A DNA stretch of 5,236 nucleotides. It comes from Psychrobacter sp. Its GTDB lineage: Bacteria > Pseudomonadota > Gammaproteobacteria > Pseudomonadales > Moraxellaceae. Positions 4,890 through 5,236 of the stretch are shown here, piece by piece. The stretch's first letter is position 1. Every line of letters starts with the position of its first letter. Under the pieces are notes generated by a model. It was not told the origin of the DNA, ran no database searches, and was given only the letters and a program-made list of their open reading frames with translations. The DNA lies in the NCBI GenBank assembly GCA_020024075.1, contig JAHHUJ010000160.1, positions 1-5,236 on the forward strand, in the 5' to 3' direction. The position numbers were made by a program, and so were the translations under genes.

Positions 4890-4941
4890 AGTGGTAATCC
4901 TCTTGAATTATGTCGATGAACAATCATCTTAAAAAATAAGC

Positions 4942-4975
4942 GTCTTAAATAACAATATGTCTTAAATAATAATAT
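4942..4975. repeat. 17-bp tandem duplication in the adk leader
   Basis: GTCTTAAATAACAATAT (4942-4958) is followed directly by a second copy (4959-4975) with one mismatch. A more diverged third unit, beginning ATCTTAAAAAA at 4926, lies on the adk side. The repeats cover the 36-90 nt upstream of the adk start and give it an A/T-rich leader or promoter region. Confidence 0.85.
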
Positions 4976-5054
4976 AGTGGCAACCACAAGCCCTAGCCCT
5001 GAATAGGATTGATACATTAGGTGGTTACAGCTAATGACGCCGCAGACAAATCTT

Positions 5055-5070
5055 GTTTAACTGTTATATT
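5055..5070 (-). repeat. 16-bp motif AATATAACAGTTAAAC, copy upstream of adk
   Basis: Read on the - strand from 5070 to 5055, this is identical to 897-912 (+) upstream of rsgA and likewise points at its downstream gene. The first ten bases (AATATAACAG) also occur on the - strand at 4034-4025, in the secB-adk spacer. Confidence 0.55.
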
Positions 5071-5184
5071 AAGCATAAATACCTTACATTGAGATGAAAA
5101 AAAGCTCAAGCTATTTTAATAATAAATACCGCTATAATTAAAACTTAGTAGTCAAACAAACTTTGATTTTTTGCTATCAATAAA

Positions 5185-5235
5185 CTAAGGAAGCTGTTTA
5201 TTAATTTCAGTAGTTACTTTTAGCTGACCCTCAGT
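5185..5235 (-). CDS. possible 3' end of an unidentified gene cut by the window edge
   Basis: On the - strand one frame entering from the right edge is open for 16 codons, ending TEGQLKVTTEINKQLP before a TAG at 5187-5185. The other two - strand frames stop within five codons. It would be a gene oriented like adk and lying about 300 bp upstream of it. AATAAAC/GTTTATT arms (5179-5185 and 5196-5202) fold across the stop. It is too short to assign a family and could be chance. Confidence 0.3.
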   Translation of the reverse strand, partial: TEGQLKVTTEINKQLP

Positions 5236-5236
5236 A

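Larger units (their letters stand above)
4890..5184 (-). promoter_or_regulatory. adk upstream region
   Basis: I see no gene in this stretch, which should hold the adk promoter. On the - strand TTGCCA (4985-4980) is a good -35 match, but no -10 stands at 17 nt. TATATT (4976-4971) is a good -10 without a good -35. The region also contains the 17-bp duplication, the inverted copy of the rsgA-side 16-bp motif (5055-5070), and GTGG/CCAC/GTGG segments at 4977-4980, 4984-4987 and 5021-5024 that could pair in two exclusive ways. Confidence 0.45.

Noticed and set aside
4693..4932. 79-codon open frame on the + strand across the adk start
   Set aside because: It is antisense to the adk P-loop region, and its translation mirrors conserved adk codons rather than any known protein.
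4926..4975. Iterons of a replication origin
   Set aside because: There are only two good units plus a poor third, with no replication initiator gene or DnaA boxes. A core adk leader is an unlikely place.
5090..5120. Terminator on the - strand near 5098-5113 (AGCTTGAGCT before a T-run)
   Set aside because: The stem would be four base pairs with a 2-nt loop, too small to be a stable terminator.

Overview
The window is a stretch of ordinary bacterial core genome. It looks like a gammaproteobacterium of the family Moraxellaceae, most likely Psychrobacter or a close relative. I base this on the AT-rich spacers, the closeness of the adenylate kinase and SecB sequences to what I remember of Acinetobacter/Psychrobacter proteins, and the gene neighbourhoods (divergent orn/rsgA; rhodanese-grxC-secB). 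The genus is an inference from memory, not a search result.

Layout. At the left edge about 16 codons may be the tail of an unidentified + strand gene. orn (oligoribonuclease) is on the - strand at 163-744. A 307-bp divergent spacer separates it from rsgA (+, 1052-2233), the circularly permuted ribosome-assembly GTPase, here about 40 residues longer than the E. coli protein. A + strand series follows: a membrane-anchored rhodanese of the YibN type (2361-2822, TTG start), glutaredoxin 3 grxC (3117-3380) and the export chaperone secB (3456-3905). It ends at a strong intrinsic terminator (3986-4019). adk (adenylate kinase) converges from the - strand (4233-4889), with its own GC-rich terminator at 4141-4167. 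The last ~340 bp are adk upstream sequence, and the extreme right edge may hold the tail of a - strand gene.

Function. orn finishes RNA decay by hydrolysing very short oligonucleotides, rsgA checks 30S subunit maturation, the rhodanese/grxC/secB group joins sulfur and thiol chemistry with protein export, and adk balances adenine nucleotides. rhodanese-grxC-secB is a recognised gammaproteobacterial neighbourhood (in E. coli it continues into gpsA, which is missing here). Each gene here has its own sizeable spacer and promoter-like sequence, so the group may not be one tight operon.

I found no mobile element, CRISPR array, tRNA/rRNA gene or novel multi-gene system. The signals not explained by the genes are all in the spacers: short tandem duplications with 15-18 bp units in three spacers (a looser repeat in a fourth), an exact 16-bp motif upstream of both rsgA and adk in the same orientation relative to the gene, and several clean inverted repeats, including a 14-bp one just before the secB terminator.
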